Below, in pieces: positions 18,921 through 29,916 of a stretch of 64,000 nucleotides of DNA. Location of the stretch: the NCBI RefSeq assembly GCF_022095695.1, contig NZ_JAIFZM010000019.1:1-64000 (forward strand), given 5' to 3'. This DNA comes from Oceanobacillus jordanicus (GTDB taxonomy: Bacteria; Bacillota; Bacilli; Bacillales; Amphibacillaceae). The stretch's first letter is position 1. Every line of letters starts with the position of its first letter. A program made the position numbers and the translations under genes. Under the pieces are notes generated by a model. The model saw only the letters and a list, made by a program, of their open reading frames with translations. It ran no database searches and was not told the DNA's origin.

Positions 18921-19046
18921 TTATAAAACAAGAACAATAGGAAGTTACGCTTCTCTGGTTAATTCCAGTTGGCCTATTCTTATTGGCTCTGTGCAGATTC
19001 GGTTTCCTTTTACGGTATAATTATTTGTCAAACAGGAGGTGGAAGA

Positions 19047-19547
19047 ATGTCCGGTATTATTGAGCAAAAGAAACAAGTTGTAGATGAAATCACTGAAAAA
19101 TTCCGTGCAAGCCAAACTTCTGTAGTTGTAGACTACCGTGGTCTTGATGTTGCGGAAGTTACAGAATTACGTAAACAACTGCGTGAAGCTGGAATTGATT
19201 TCAAAGTATACAAAAACTCAATGGCTCGCCGTGCTGTTGAAGCTGCTGAGTTAAATGATCTAAGCGATGTGTTGGTTGGACCAACTGCTTTAGCATTCAG
19301 TAACGATGATGTAGTAGCACCAGCAAGAATTCTTAACGATTTCGCTAAAAAACACGAAGCGTTGGAAATTAAAGGTGGAGTAATTGAAGGGAAAGTTGCA
19401 ACCCTTGATCAAATCAAAGAGCTTGCAGATCTTCCGAATTACGAAGGCATGGTTTCTATGCTGCTTAGCGTGCTTACAGCACCAGTACGAAACTTCGCAT
19501 ACGCTACAAAAGCTATCGCGGAGCAAAAAGAAGAACAAGGCGCATAA
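19047..19547 (+). CDS. rplJ: 50S ribosomal protein L10
   Basis: 166 residues, equal to B. subtilis L10. It has the N-terminal rRNA-binding domain ([39 protein letters not shown]) and a C-terminal helix that carries L7/L12 dimers. The ATG at 19047 follows AGGAGGTGG; sequence upstream in frame belongs to the leader. It forms a two-gene unit with rplL behind the L10 leader. Confidence 0.97.
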   Translation: MSGIIEQKKQVVDEITEKFRASQTSVVVDYRGLDVAEVTELRKQLREAGIDFKVYKNSMARRAVEAAELNDLSDVLVGPTALAFSNDDVVAPARILNDFAKKHEALEIKGGVIEGKVATLDQIKELADLPNYEGMVSMLLSVLTAPVRNFAYATKAIAEQKEEQGA

Positions 19548-19600
19548 TCTGTGCCTAGCAGGATAAAAAAATTACATTTAAAATAGGAGGCAATTTTATC

Positions 19601-19966
19601 ATGACTAAAGAACAAATCATTGATGCGATTAAAGAAATGTCAGTTCTAGATCTTAATGACCTAGTTAAAGCAATTGAAGAAGAATTTGGTGTAACAGCTG
19701 CAGCGCCAGTAGCAGTAGCAGGTGGCGCAGGAGCTGGAGAAGCTGCTGAAGAGCAAACAGAATTTGATGTAGTACTTGAAAGTGCTGGAGCATCTAAAAT
19801 TAAAGTTGTTAAAGCAGTACGTGAAATCACTGGTCTTGGTCTTAAAGACGCAAAAGATCTAGTTGATAACGCACCAAAAGCTATCAAAGAAGCTGTATCT
19901 AAAGATGAAGCTGAAGAAGTTAAAGGCAAGCTAGAAGAAGCAGGCGCTTCTGTAGCAGTTAAGTAA
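19601..19966 (+). CDS. rplL: 50S ribosomal protein L7/L12
   Basis: A 121-residue acidic stalk protein. The N-terminal dimerisation helices ([28 protein letters not shown]) are followed by an Ala/Gly hinge. The C-terminal factor-binding domain contains [24 protein letters not shown]. It recruits translational GTPases. It lies 53 nt after rplJ with its own AGGAGG. Confidence 0.97.
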   Translation: MTKEQIIDAIKEMSVLDLNDLVKAIEEEFGVTAAAPVAVAGGAGAGEAAEEQTEFDVVLESAGASKIKVVKAVREITGLGLKDAKDLVDNAPKAIKEAVSKDEAEEVKGKLEEAGASVAVK

Positions 19967-19978
19967 TTTCCATAATGG

Positions 19979-20010
19979 GAGCTCGTCGTATTTCATGCGA
20001 CGGGCTCTCT
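19979..20010 (+). terminator. hairpin after rplL, weak terminator
   Basis: GAGCTCGTCGTA pairs with TGCGACGGGCTC in a strong 12-bp stem with wobbles, but only TCTCTATG follows rather than a T run. It may act as a weak terminator or an mRNA 3' end protector. Confidence 0.5.
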
Positions 20011-20081
20011 ATGTATAAACCCTTATCGATAGCAATCCAGCTATTCGTATCTTCGCAAAACTATTAAAAAGTAGGTGCCAA

Positions 20082-20684
20082 ATGTCTGAGCATTACTTCT
20101 CACAACAACCTCATTCTAAACGTTCACCAAAGACATGGAGTTATACATTACGCGGGACATCCTACACCTTTACTAGCGATGTCGGGGTATTTTCAAAAAA
20201 TGACGTTGATTTTGGGTCCCGATTGCTTATTGAGCAATTCACGGAGCCGAAAGTAGACGGAGATATTCTGGATATGGGGTGTGGTTATGGCCCAATCGGC
20301 ATTACGCTGGCAGACGAATTCGCTGAACGCCATGTATTCATGGCAGATGTGAATGAACGGGCAGTGGAGCTTGCCGAAAAAAACGCACAATTAAACCATG
20401 TATCCAATACAACAGTGTTCCAAAGTGATCTCTTTGCAAAAGTAAACAAGAGAGACTTTGCTGCGATATTAACAAACCCTCCAATAAGAGCTGGAAAAAA
20501 AGTGGTCCACCAATTGTTTGAAGAAGCCCATGCCGCTTTAGCTGAGGGCGGGGAGCTCTGGATTGTGATTCAGAAAAAGCAAGGTGCCCCATCAGCCATC
20601 AAAAAGTTGGAAACATTGTTTGGAGAAGTAGAAACGATGGCGAAAGATAAAGGCTATTTTATATTGCGGGCTATTAATGTTTGA
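20082..20684 (+). CDS. ybxB: YbxB, class I SAM-dependent methyltransferase (RsmC-like)
   Basis: The 200-residue protein shows SAM-binding motif I DILDMGCGYGPIGI (about residues 62-75) and the N6-adenine or N2-guanine type motif IV NPPIR (about 132). The family includes the 16S rRNA guanine methyltransferase RsmC; the exact target in Bacillaceae is not established. It sits between rplL and rpoB exactly as in B. subtilis. It may read through from rplJL, since no separate promoter is evident. Confidence 0.88.
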   Translation: MSEHYFSQQPHSKRSPKTWSYTLRGTSYTFTSDVGVFSKNDVDFGSRLLIEQFTEPKVDGDILDMGCGYGPIGITLADEFAERHVFMADVNERAVELAEKNAQLNHVSNTTVFQSDLFAKVNKRDFAAILTNPPIRAGKKVVHQLFEEAHAALAEGGELWIVIQKKQGAPSAIKKLETLFGEVETMAKDKGYFILRAINV

Positions 20685-21057
20685 CCGCTCTATTTTGTTA
20701 TGTTAAGATAGGAAAATGCTAACATGGGGGTTCTTCTGTCAAGAAGTATTTTCATAAAAATTGAAACGTATATTTTATAAGTCTTCGGGGACACTTGTAA
20801 AATCGGGTAAAATAAGAGACGGTTTTTTTAATAAAAAGCCTTTTTTCTATTTTTATTTTGCGTTTCTCTAGCATTTTTTACGTATTATTCTACTTGTAAT
20901 CACTCCGAATTACAAGTTGTTCAGTATGTTTGCTGGGCATTTTATGTTTGTTTGCTAGAACCGGAAAGCAGGCTATTTTAGTATGTTTTCCTAAATATAA
21001 TAACCCATTCCGAGTAGAGAAATCTATAAAGAATGCATGATTTAAGGGGTGAAGCAG
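20685..21057 (+). other. ybxB-rpoB intergenic region
   Basis: No gene is visible. A hairpin GGTTTTTTT/AAAAAGCC with TTTTTT (20821-20846) could be a terminator. ACTTGTAAT/ATTACAAGT (20892-20917) is a perfect 9-bp stem. A weak promoter-like pair, TTGCGT (20858-20863) and TATTAT (20883-20888), has a 19-bp spacer. A leader of over 100 nt would precede rpoB. Confidence 0.5.
20820..20846 (+). terminator. possible terminator after ybxB
   Basis: A GGTTTTTT...AAAAAGCC stem with a short loop is followed by six T residues. The stem is A/T rich and weak. Confidence 0.45.
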
Positions 21058-24000
21058 TTGACAGGTCAACTAGTTCAGTATGGACGGCACCGCCAACGCA
21101 GGAGCTATGCGCGCATTAGTGAAGTATTAGAGTTGCCAAACCTAATCGAGATTCAAACCGCTTCTTATGAGTGGTTCTTAGAAGAAGGTTTGCGGGAAAT
21201 GTTTAGAGACATCTCTCCTATTGAAGATTTTACAGGTAATTTATCGCTAGAGTTTGTGGATTACAGTCTCAGTGAGCCGAAATACCCTGTAGATGAATCA
21301 AAAGAAAGAGACGTTACGTACAATGCTCCGCTTCGCGTGAAGGTCCGTTTGATTAATAATGAGACCGGTGAAGTAAAAGAGCAGGAAGTATTTATGGGTG
21401 ATTTCCCATTAATGACAGATACAGGTACTTTCGTAATTAATGGTGCGGAACGAGTAATTGTTTCCCAGCTCGTACGTTCACCAAGTGTCTACTATAATGA
21501 AAAGATAGACAAAAACGGTAAAAGGGGTGTAGCTGCTACGGTTATTCCCAATAGGGGAGCTTGGCTAGAGTTTGAAACAGATGCCAAGGACGTTGCCTAT
21601 GTTCGTATCGACCGTACACGTAAGTTGCCGATCACAGTGCTTCTTCGTGCCCTTGGTTTTGGTACAGATCAGGAAATCATTGATCTTCTTGGTGATAATG
21701 AGTACCTCAAAAACACTCTTGAAAAAGATAATACAGAAACCACGGAAAAAGCGCTACTGGAAATTTATGAGCGTCTTCGTCCTGGTGAGCCGCCGACAGT
21801 TGAAAATGCTAAAAGTCTATTAGTATCACGTTTCTTTGATCCTAAGAGATATGATTTAGCTCATGTTGGACGCTATAAAATGAATAAAAAGTTACACATA
21901 AAAAACCGCCTATTCAACCAAGTGTTGGCTGAAACGGTAGTGGATCAGGAAACTGGTGAAGTTCTTGCAGAGAAAGGCGATAAGCTAGAACGTAAACTAT
22001 TAAATAAACTAATCCCTTATCTTGATAAAGCGGAAGAAAAGCTTGGCGAGATTACAAGCGAGCCAAAAGATGGCGTTCTAGAAGAAGATATTACGTTACA
22101 ATCCATTAAAATCGTAGATCCAACAGACCCTAGTGGAGAAAGAGTGCTTAACGTAATCGGTAATGCTGATGTGGATACTAGCGTGAAGAACATTACACCT
22201 GCTGATATCCTTTCATCAATCAGTTACTTCTTTAACCTATTACACCGAGTAGGGGACACAGATGACATTGACCATCTAGGTAATCGTCGTTTGCGTTCAG
22301 TTGGTGAATTGTTGCAAAACCAATTCCGTATTGGTTTGTCACGTATGGAGCGTGTCGTGCGTGAAAGAATGTCCATTCAGGATACTTCTAGCATTACACC
22401 ACAACAATTAATCAACATTCGTCCGGTTATTGCGTCTATTAAAGAATTCTTTGGTAGTTCACAGTTATCCCAGTTTATGGACCAGACGAATCCGCTAGCA
22501 GAGTTGACGCATAAACGTCGTCTATCTGCACTTGGGCCAGGGGGTTTGACACGTGAGCGTGCTGGATTTGAAGTACGTGACGTTCACTATTCCCACTATG
22601 GTCGTATGTGTCCGATTGAAACACCAGAGGGTCCAAACATCGGTTTGATTAACTCTCTGTCCAGTTATGCAAAAGTGAACAAGTTCGGCTTTATCGAAAC
22701 ACCTTATCGTCGGGTAGATCCTGAAACAGGTAAGGTTACAGCGCAGATTGATTATCTGACAGCAGATGAAGAAGATAATTACGTTGTTGCACAGGCAAAT
22801 GCGAAATTAGGCGATGAAGGAAACTTTGTTGACGAAGAAGTAATTGCTCGTTTCCGCGGGGAGAACACCATTGTTCCGCGTGATCAAATTGATTACATGG
22901 ACGTATCTCCAAAACAGGTTGTATCTGCTGCGACAGCATGTATTCCTTTCTTGGAGAATGATGACTCCAACCGTGCACTAATGGGCGCAAACATGCAACG
23001 TCAGGCTGTTCCTTTGATGAATCCGGAAGCACCGATTGTTGGTACTGGTATGGAATATGTAGATGGTAAAGACTCTGGTGCCGCTATTATTTGTCGCCAT
23101 GAAGGAATCGTGGAACGCGTAGAAGCGAAAGAAATCTATGTACGTCGTATTTCTGAAGTGGATGGTAAAGAAGTAGAAGGTGACGTAGATCGTTACAAGC
23201 TACAGAAGTACATTCGTTCCAACCAAGGAACTTGTTACAACCAACGCCCGATCGTAAGTGGAGGCGACCGAGTAACAAAAGGTGAAATCTTAGCTGATGG
23301 TCCATCCATGGAAAATGGAGAACTGGCGCTAGGACGTAATGTTCTTGTAGGATTTATGACCTGGGAAGGTTATAACTATGAGGATGCTATCATCATGAGT
23401 GAGAGACTTGTAAAAGACGATGTTTATACTTCAATTCACATCGAAGAATATGAGTCTGAAGCACGTGATACAAAGCTTGGACCAGAAGAAATTACAAGAG
23501 ATATCCCGAACGTTGGGGAAGATGCATTGAAAAACCTTAATGAGCATGGAATTATCCGTATTGGTGCTGAGGTAACAGACGGTGACATTCTTGTAGGGAA
23601 AGTAACGCCAAAAGGGGTTACAGAACTATCTGCCGAAGAGCGTTTGCTACATGCTATCTTCGGTGAAAAAGCTCGTGAAGTTAGAGATACATCCTTGCGT
23701 GTACCACATGGTGCTGGCGGAATCGTCCACGATGTTAAAATCTTCAACCGTGAAGATGGAGACGAACTGCCACCAGGGGTAAATCAACTTGTTCGTGCGT
23801 ATATCGTCCAAAAACGTAAAATTCATGAGGGCGATAAAATGGCAGGACGTCATGGTAACAAAGGTGTAATTTCTAAAATTTTACCTGAAGAAGATATGCC
23901 GTTCATGCCGGATGGCACACCAATTGATATCATGCTTAACCCATTAGGGGTACCATCACGTATGAATATCGGACAGGTGTTTGAACTACATCTAGGAATG

Positions 24001-24594
24001 GCTGCAAGACAGCTTGGACTACATGTTGCATCACCGGTATTTGATGGTGCTACAGAAGAAGATGTATGGGAAACACTTGAAGAAGCGGGAATGCCTCGTG
24101 ACGCGAAAACCGTTCTTTATGATGGTAGAAGCGGTGAGCCATTTGATAATCGTGTGTCTGTTGGTGTCATGTACATGATCAAACTTGCTCACATGGTTGA
24201 TGATAAATTACACGCCCGTTCAACAGGTCCTTATTCACTTGTAACGCAGCAACCACTAGGTGGTAAAGCACAATTCGGTGGACAGCGTTTCGGTGAGATG
24301 GAGGTTTGGGCACTTGAAGCATATGGTGCTGCATATACACTACAGGAGATATTAACTGTTAAATCAGATGATATTGTCGGTCGTGTGAAAACTTATGAGT
24401 CCATAGTTAAAGGTGACAATGTCCCTGAACCAGGCGTTCCAGAATCTTTCAAAGTATTAATCAAAGAACTTCAAAGTCTTGGAATGGATGTTAAAATGCT
24501 TTCCAGTGATGAACAAGAAATTGATATGCGCGAATTGGAAGAAGAGGAAACACAACAGGCAAGTAAACTCAATTTAGAAGTAGAAGGTAACTAA
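21058..24594 (+). CDS. rpoB: RNA polymerase subunit beta
   Basis: 1178 residues, beginning [20 protein letters not shown] as in B. subtilis. The start is a TTG at 21058 with AAGGGGTG upstream; the GTG at 21049 overlaps that site. The rifampicin-binding cluster [30 protein letters not shown] has the wild-type residues (Q, D, H, S), so no rifampicin-resistance change is present. The GEKMAGRHG-type segment appears as [13 protein letters not shown] near the active site. The C-terminal acidic tail is shorter than in B. subtilis (1193 residues). Confidence 0.98.
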   Translation: MTGQLVQYGRHRQRRSYARISEVLELPNLIEIQTASYEWFLEEGLREMFRDISPIEDFTGNLSLEFVDYSLSEPKYPVDESKERDVTYNAPLRVKVRLINNETGEVKEQEVFMGDFPLMTDTGTFVINGAERVIVSQLVRSPSVYYNEKIDKNGKRGVAATVIPNRGAWLEFETDAKDVAYVRIDRTRKLPITVLLRALGFGTDQEIIDLLGDNEYLKNTLEKDNTETTEKALLEIYERLRPGEPPTVENAKSLLVSRFFDPKRYDLAHVGRYKMNKKLHIKNRLFNQVLAETVVDQETGEVLAEKGDKLERKLLNKLIPYLDKAEEKLGEITSEPKDGVLEEDITLQSIKIVDPTDPSGERVLNVIGNADVDTSVKNITPADILSSISYFFNLLHRVGDTDDIDHLGNRRLRSVGELLQNQFRIGLSRMERVVRERMSIQDTSSITPQQLINIRPVIASIKEFFGSSQLSQFMDQTNPLAELTHKRRLSALGPGGLTRERAGFEVRDVHYSHYGRMCPIETPEGPNIGLINSLSSYAKVNKFGFIETPYRRVDPETGKVTAQIDYLTADEEDNYVVAQANAKLGDEGNFVDEEVIARFRGENTIVPRDQIDYMDVSPKQVVSAATACIPFLENDDSNRALMGANMQRQAVPLMNPEAPIVGTGMEYVDGKDSGAAIICRHEGIVERVEAKEIYVRRISEVDGKEVEGDVDRYKLQKYIRSNQGTCYNQRPIVSGGDRVTKGEILADGPSMENGELALGRNVLVGFMTWEGYNYEDAIIMSERLVKDDVYTSIHIEEYESEARDTKLGPEEITRDIPNVGEDALKNLNEHGIIRIGAEVTDGDILVGKVTPKGVTELSAEERLLHAIFGEKAREVRDTSLRVPHGAGGIVHDVKIFNREDGDELPPGVNQLVRAYIVQKRKIHEGDKMAGRHGNKGVISKILPEEDMPFMPDGTPIDIMLNPLGVPSRMNIGQVFELHLGMAARQLGLHVASPVFDGATEEDVWETLEEAGMPRDAKTVLYDGRSGEPFDNRVSVGVMYMIKLAHMVDDKLHARSTGPYSLVTQQPLGGKAQFGGQRFGEMEVWALEAYGAAYTLQEILTVKSDDIVGRVKTYESIVKGDNVPEPGVPESFKVLIKELQSLGMDVKMLSSDEQEIDMRELEEEETQQASKLNLEVEGN

Positions 24595-24605
24595 AAGTTG
24601 GATGG

Positions 24606-24629
24606 CAGGTTCCTATAGGGTTAGGAACC
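24606..24629 (+). other. hairpin between rpoB and rpoC
   Basis: AGGTTCCTA pairs with TAGGAACCT (24606-24614 with 24621-24629). C-rich sequence, not a T run, follows, so this is more likely a processing or stability element than a terminator. Confidence 0.5.
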
Positions 24630-24706
24630 TCCCCCCACTTTTATTGTATATAACGCATAAATAAGCTTGTGGTAAATTTTTGGACACTAAAAGGGAGGTA
24701 GGCCCC

Positions 24707-27700
24707 TTGCTAGATGTAAATAATTTTGAGTATATGAAAATAGGGTTGGCTTCACCAGAAAAGATCCGTTCATGGTCATACGGTGAGGTAAAAAAACCTG
24801 AAACAATTAACTATCGGACACTAAAGCCAGAAAAGGACGGCCTGTTTTGCGAACGTATTTTTGGACCGCAAAAGGACTGGGAATGTCATTGTGGGAAATA
24901 CAAACGAGTTCGTTATAAAGGCGTTGTTTGTGACCGATGTGGTGTGGAAGTAACAAAAGCAAAAGTACGCCGTGAGCGTATGGGACATATTGAATTAGCA
25001 GCACCTGTTTCCCATATCTGGTATTTCAAAGGTATCCCAAGCCGAATGGGTCTTGTGCTAGATATGTCACCACGAGCATTGGAAGAAGTTATTTATTTCG
25101 CTGCATATATTGTTACAGAGACAGGTAACACACCATTAGAGAAAAAGCAGCTATTGTCAGAGAAAGAATACCGCGCTTATTATGACAAGTACGGAAAAAC
25201 ATTTAAAGCTCAAATGGGTGCAGAGGCAATCCGTAAGCTTCTTCAAGACATTGACCTAGAAAAAGAAGTCGATGCAATGAAAGAAGAATTGAAGACAGCT
25301 CAAGGACAACGGAGAACACGTGCAATTAAACGTCTAGAGGTACTTGAATCATTCCGTAATTCCGGTAATGATACTTCTTGGATGGTATTGGACGTATTAC
25401 CTGTTATTCCACCAGAAATCCGTCCAATGGTACAACTGGATGGTGGGCGTTTTGCCACTTCTGATTTAAATGACTTGTATCGTCGTGTAATTAACCGTAA
25501 CAACCGTCTTAAACGACTATTGGATCTTGGAGCACCAAGCATTATCGTACAAAACGAGAAGCGGATGCTACAAGAAGCGGTAGATGCACTAATTGATAAT
25601 GGCCGTCGCGGTCGTCCAGTGACTGGTCCTGGTAATAGACCACTTAAATCCCTTTCACATATGCTTAAAGGGAAACAGGGTCGTTTCCGTCAAAACTTGC
25701 TAGGTAAACGTGTTGACTATTCTGGTCGTTCTGTTATCGTCGTTGGTCCACATCTGAAAATGTATCAATGTGGTCTGCCGAAGGAAATGGCGCTAGAATT
25801 ATTCAAACCATTTATCATGAAAGAGCTCGTTGCAAAAGGTATTGCGCACAACATCAAGTCCGCTAAGCGGAAAATTGAACGTGTACACCCAGAGGTTTGG
25901 GACGTATTGGAAGAAGTAATTAAGGAGCATCCTGTATTACTTAACCGTGCACCAACGCTTCACAGATTGGGAATTCAGGCATTTGAGCCAACATTGGTAG
26001 AAGGCCGGGCAATTAGGTTACATCCACTTGTATGTACAGCATATAACGCTGACTTTGATGGAGACCAAATGGCTGTCCACGTGCCGTTATCTGCAGAAGC
26101 GCAAGCTGAAGCGCGTATCTTGATGCTTGCAGCACAGAACATCTTAAATCCGAAAGATGGAAAACCAGTTGTTACACCTTCTCAGGATATGGTATTAGGA
26201 AACTACTACTTAACACTAGAACGTGAGGATGCAATTGGGGAAGGTACTGTCTTTAAAGATCTTAATGAAGCAGTACTATCATACCAAAATGGTTATGTAC
26301 ATCTTCATACACGGATAGCTGTTCAGGCTTCAAGTCTAAATAATAAAACATTTACAGAAGAGCAACACAATCAGTTGCTAATTACAACGGTTGGGAAGCT
26401 TATTTTCAATAACATTCTTCCGGAGTCCTTCCCGTATATTAATGAGCCGACACAAAGTAACTTGGAGATCGAAACTCCGGAGAAATACTTTGTTGCTAAT
26501 GGCACAAATATTAAGGAAGAGATAAAATCTCGAGAGATTATCAAGCCGTTTAAGAAAGGTTTCCTTGGTGATATCATCGCTGAAGTCTTTAAGAAATTTA
26601 AGATCAGTGAGACGTCTAAAATGCTTGATAGAATGAAGGATCTCGGATTCAGCTATTCTACGAAGGCAGGTATGACTGTTGGTATCTCTGATATCGTGGT
26701 ACTACCAGAAAAAGAAACAATCCTTGTAGAAGCACAGAAGAAAGTAGATAATGTCTTAAAACAATTCCGCCGTGGTCTGATTACAGATGAAGAGCGTTAT
26801 GACAGAGTTATCGCTATTTGGTCACAAGCGAAGGATAATATCCAAGAAAAACTTATGAAGTCACTTAGTGAACGTAACCCAATCTTCATGATGAGTGATT
26901 CAGGGGCGAGGGGTAATGCCTCCAACTTCACACAGCTTGCTGGTATGCGTGGTCTAATGGCCAACCCGGCTGGTAAGATCATTGAGTTACCGATCAAGTC
27001 AAGTTTCCGAGAAGGACTTACAGTACTAGAGTACTTTATCTCCACTCACGGTGCGCGTAAAGGACTTGCCGATACTGCCTTGAAGACAGCGGACTCTGGT
27101 TACCTAACCCGTCGTCTCGTTGATGTTGCGCAGGATGTTATTGTTCGTGAAGATGACTGTGGTACAGATAGAGGCTTATCTGTTTCAGCTCTAACTGACG
27201 GTGCGGAATTAATTGAACCACTAATCGACCGTCTAATTGGTCGTACTGCGTTCCACCCTGTGAAGCACCCTGAAACCAACGATATTATCGTAGAGCATGA
27301 TGAGTTGATTTCAGAGGATCAAGCGAAGCAAATTGTGGAAGCCGGCATTGAAGATGTTACCATTCGTACAGCGTTCACTTGTAACACGAAACATGGCGTT
27401 TGTCAGAAATGTTATGGCCGGAACCTTGCTACAGGAGCCGATGTAGAAGTTGGTGAAGCAGTAGGAATTATCGCAGCACAATCCATCGGTGAGCCAGGTA
27501 CACAGCTAACAATGCGTACCTTCCATACAGGTGGGGTTGCTGGAGACGATATTACCCAAGGTTTACCGCGTATCCAAGAGTTATTTGAAGCGCGTAACCC
27601 GAAAGGTCAAGCTGTAATTAGTGAAGTTTATGGTACGGTTCAGGAAGTGAAAGAAGTAAAAGATAAACAGGAAATCATTGTTCAAAGCGACGTAGAACAA

Positions 27701-28318
27701 CGTGCTTACGCAGTTCCTTACAATGCCCGTATGAAGGTCAGCGTTGGAGACACCGTAATTGCTGGTCAGGAACTAACAGAAGGTTCTGTTGATCCAAAAG
27801 ATCTATTACGTGTGCAAGGTGTGGAAGGCGTTCAGGATTACTTGTTACGCGAAGTACAACGGGTTTACCGTATGCAAGGTGTGGAAATTGGTGACAAACA
27901 CGTAGAAGTAATGGTTCGCCAGATGCTTCGTAAGATAAGAGTAATTGATTCGGGTGATACAAAAGTTCTTCCGGGGTCCTTACTTGAATTACATCAATTC
28001 CGTGACGCCAACCATACGGTACTAAACGAGGGTGCGCAACCAGCGACAGGGAAACCTGTTCTGCTTGGTATTACAAAAGCTTCCCTTGAAACAGATTCCT
28101 TCTTATCAGCCGCATCGTTCCAAGAAACAACAAGAGTTCTTACAGATGCAGCGATCAAAGGAAAACGCGATGAATTACTCGGTCTAAAAGAGAATGTTAT
28201 CATTGGTAAACTTGTTCCGGCTGGTACTGGAATGCAGAAATACCGAAAAGTGAAAGCTTCTCTAGATGACTTAGCAGATACAACTGAGGAAACAGAAGAA
28301 ACAGAAACCATACAATAG
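24707..28318 (+). CDS. rpoC: RNA polymerase subunit beta'
   Basis: 1203 residues. The N-terminal zinc finger is [20 protein letters not shown]; the catalytic [12 protein letters not shown] binds Mg2+; and the trigger-loop region [20 protein letters not shown] is intact. The TTG at 24707 gives [19 protein letters not shown], the exact Bacillus start, eight bases after GGGAGG; an in-frame TTG at 24680 lies upstream of the ribosome-binding site. The C-terminus ends in an acidic ETEETETIQ tail. Confidence 0.98.
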   Translation: MLDVNNFEYMKIGLASPEKIRSWSYGEVKKPETINYRTLKPEKDGLFCERIFGPQKDWECHCGKYKRVRYKGVVCDRCGVEVTKAKVRRERMGHIELAAPVSHIWYFKGIPSRMGLVLDMSPRALEEVIYFAAYIVTETGNTPLEKKQLLSEKEYRAYYDKYGKTFKAQMGAEAIRKLLQDIDLEKEVDAMKEELKTAQGQRRTRAIKRLEVLESFRNSGNDTSWMVLDVLPVIPPEIRPMVQLDGGRFATSDLNDLYRRVINRNNRLKRLLDLGAPSIIVQNEKRMLQEAVDALIDNGRRGRPVTGPGNRPLKSLSHMLKGKQGRFRQNLLGKRVDYSGRSVIVVGPHLKMYQCGLPKEMALELFKPFIMKELVAKGIAHNIKSAKRKIERVHPEVWDVLEEVIKEHPVLLNRAPTLHRLGIQAFEPTLVEGRAIRLHPLVCTAYNADFDGDQMAVHVPLSAEAQAEARILMLAAQNILNPKDGKPVVTPSQDMVLGNYYLTLEREDAIGEGTVFKDLNEAVLSYQNGYVHLHTRIAVQASSLNNKTFTEEQHNQLLITTVGKLIFNNILPESFPYINEPTQSNLEIETPEKYFVANGTNIKEEIKSREIIKPFKKGFLGDIIAEVFKKFKISETSKMLDRMKDLGFSYSTKAGMTVGISDIVVLPEKETILVEAQKKVDNVLKQFRRGLITDEERYDRVIAIWSQAKDNIQEKLMKSLSERNPIFMMSDSGARGNASNFTQLAGMRGLMANPAGKIIELPIKSSFREGLTVLEYFISTHGARKGLADTALKTADSGYLTRRLVDVAQDVIVREDDCGTDRGLSVSALTDGAELIEPLIDRLIGRTAFHPVKHPETNDIIVEHDELISEDQAKQIVEAGIEDVTIRTAFTCNTKHGVCQKCYGRNLATGADVEVGEAVGIIAAQSIGEPGTQLTMRTFHTGGVAGDDITQGLPRIQELFEARNPKGQAVISEVYGTVQEVKEVKDKQEIIVQSDVEQRAYAVPYNARMKVSVGDTVIAGQELTEGSVDPKDLLRVQGVEGVQDYLLREVQRVYRMQGVEIGDKHVEVMVRQMLRKIRVIDSGDTKVLPGSLLELHQFRDANHTVLNEGAQPATGKPVLLGITKASLETDSFLSAASFQETTRVLTDAAIKGKRDELLGLKENVIIGKLVPAGTGMQKYRKVKASLDDLADTTEETEETETIQ

Positions 28319-28461
28319 TGGGGATAGCTTACCAACACCTAAAGTAGGGAGTCAGAAAGATAGAGAGTTTTGTTACGGATTTGTAGCAAACTGGCTCCCC
28401 TGACCTTTAGGTTAAAAACAAGGGATAACAATTAGAAGTGCCAAAAATATTTTAAATCATG

Positions 28462-28490
28462 TTGACATTAAAAAATGTGGATGGTAGAAT
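28462..28490 (+). promoter_or_regulatory. sigma-A promoter of the str operon
   Basis: A perfect TTGACA (28462-28467), a 17-bp spacer and TAGAAT (28485-28490), 46 nt before ybxF. It would drive ybxF-rpsL-rpsG-fusA-tuf. Confidence 0.85.
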
Positions 28491-28535
28491 ATTCAAGGTG
28501 CTTCTGATTACACTTGTTGCTTTGGAGGATATGAG

Positions 28536-28787
28536 ATGTCTTATGAAAAAGTAGCACAGGTTAAATCACGAATAATCATCGGTACTAAACAAACGCTTAA
28601 AGCTATGAAAAATGGCGAAATAAGCGAAGTGGTTATTGCAGATGATGCTGATAGGCAAATAACGCAAAAGGTAGCAGGTTTGGCTGAAGAACTTGGAATA
28701 CCTTGTCAGCGAGTAGATTCAATGGAAAAGCTAGGTGCAGCTTGTGGTATTGAAGTGGGCGCCTCAACAGTAGCAATCAGAAGATAA
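28536..28787 (+). CDS. ybxF: L7Ae-family kink-turn RNA-binding protein YbxF
   Basis: An 83-residue L7Ae/L30e-fold protein with the family segment [24 protein letters not shown] and the C-terminal [12 protein letters not shown]. subtilis YbxF (also named RplGB) binds k-turn RNAs such as that of the SAM-I riboswitch in vitro and associates with the ribosome. It is the first gene of the str operon, as in B. subtilis. GGAGG precedes the ATG. Confidence 0.93.
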   Translation: MSYEKVAQVKSRIIIGTKQTLKAMKNGEISEVVIADDADRQITQKVAGLAEELGIPCQRVDSMEKLGAACGIEVGASTVAIRR

Positions 28788-28842
28788 TAGTTTTAACGAA
28801 ACTAAATCGTTGAAGCTTTGTTTTTTGCCAAAAGATGAACCA

Positions 28843-28890
28843 CCTGGCTGTGTGGTATTACAAACAACCTGTTATACTTTAGGTTGTGCC
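28843..28890 (+). other. hairpins before rpsL
   Basis: ACCACC...GTGGT (about 28840-28857) and ACAACCT...AGGTTGT (about 28864-28887) form two small hairpins in the 148-nt ybxF-rpsL gap. Neither has a T tail. They may be part of an S12 or S7 leader; nothing more can be said. Confidence 0.4.
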
Positions 28891-28935
28891 AGTTTATTTT
28901 AGACTTTTATTTATTCCGGAAGGGAGGAAAACAAA

Positions 28936-29355
28936 ATGCCAACTATTAATCAACTTGTCCGTAAAGGACGTGTGAGCAAGCCTAAAAAGTCTGATTCTCC
29001 AGCACTTAACAAAGGCTACAATAGCTTCAAAAAGAAACTAACAGACCAAAACTCTCCACAAAAACGTGGTGTTTGTACACGTGTGGGTACACTAACTCCA
29101 AAGAAACCGAACTCTGCACTTCGTAAATATGCGCGTGTTCGTCTTTCTAACAACATGGAAGTAACTGCATATATCCCAGGGATTGGTCACAATCTACAGG
29201 AGCACAGTGTTGTATTGCTTCGCGGTGGACGTGTAAAAGATTTACCTGGTGTACGTTACCACATTGTTCGTGGAGCACTTGATACAGCAGGAGTTGAAGG
29301 TCGTGCGCAAGGCCGTTCTAAATACGGTACGAAAAGACCTAAAGCTAAGAAATAA
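28936..29355 (+). CDS. rpsL: 30S ribosomal protein S12
   Basis: 139 residues. Decoding-centre loops are intact: [17 protein letters not shown] keeps the lysines whose change gives streptomycin resistance, and [13 protein letters not shown] is also normal. S12 monitors codon-anticodon pairing. GGGAGG precedes the ATG at 28936. Confidence 0.97.
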   Translation: MPTINQLVRKGRVSKPKKSDSPALNKGYNSFKKKLTDQNSPQKRGVCTRVGTLTPKKPNSALRKYARVRLSNNMEVTAYIPGIGHNLQEHSVVLLRGGRVKDLPGVRYHIVRGALDTAGVEGRAQGRSKYGTKRPKAKK

Positions 29356-29403
29356 GCGTGACACCAGTCTCGCATCATTATAATTAAGAAAGGAGGAGGA
29401 CAT

Positions 29404-29874
29404 ATGCCACGTAAAGGACCAGTACCTAAACGCGATGTCTTGCCAGATCCACTTTATAATTCAAAACTTGTCACTCGTTTAATCAACCAGATCATGATTG
29501 ACGGTAAACGGGGGATTGCACAAAAAATTCTTTATAATGCATTTGAACTTGTAAATGAAAAAAGCGGACAAAACGCTATGGAAGTTTTTGAACAAGCTAT
29601 GAAAAACGTAATGCCTGTACTTGAAGTACGCGCACGCCGTGTTGGTGGTTCAAACTACCAAGTGCCAATGGAGGTTCGCCCAGAACGCCGTCAGGCTCTA
29701 GGACTACGTTATATCGTTAACTATTCTCGTCTACGCGGAGAAAAGACAATGGAAGAACGTCTTGCTAACGAAATTCTGGATGCTTCTAACAATACAGGAG
29801 CCGCAGTTAAGCGTCGCGAAGAAATGCACAAAATGGCGGAAGCAAACAAAGCATTCGCTCACTACCGCTGGTAG
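29404..29874 (+). CDS. rpsG: 30S ribosomal protein S7
   Basis: 156 residues with the S7 signature [23 protein letters not shown] and the beta-hairpin that contacts E-site tRNA. S7 starts assembly of the 30S head. AAAGGAGG precedes the ATG. It lies between rpsL and fusA as usual. Confidence 0.97.
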   Translation: MPRKGPVPKRDVLPDPLYNSKLVTRLINQIMIDGKRGIAQKILYNAFELVNEKSGQNAMEVFEQAMKNVMPVLEVRARRVGGSNYQVPMEVRPERRQALGLRYIVNYSRLRGEKTMEERLANEILDASNNTGAAVKRREEMHKMAEANKAFAHYRW

Positions 29875-29916
29875 GTTAAATCAAAATATAGCTTTTAATA
29901 GGAAGGAGAAGAATAC

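Noticed and set aside
22500-22620. Rifampicin-resistance mutations in rpoB
   Set aside because: The resistance cluster reads as wild type at the usual positions.
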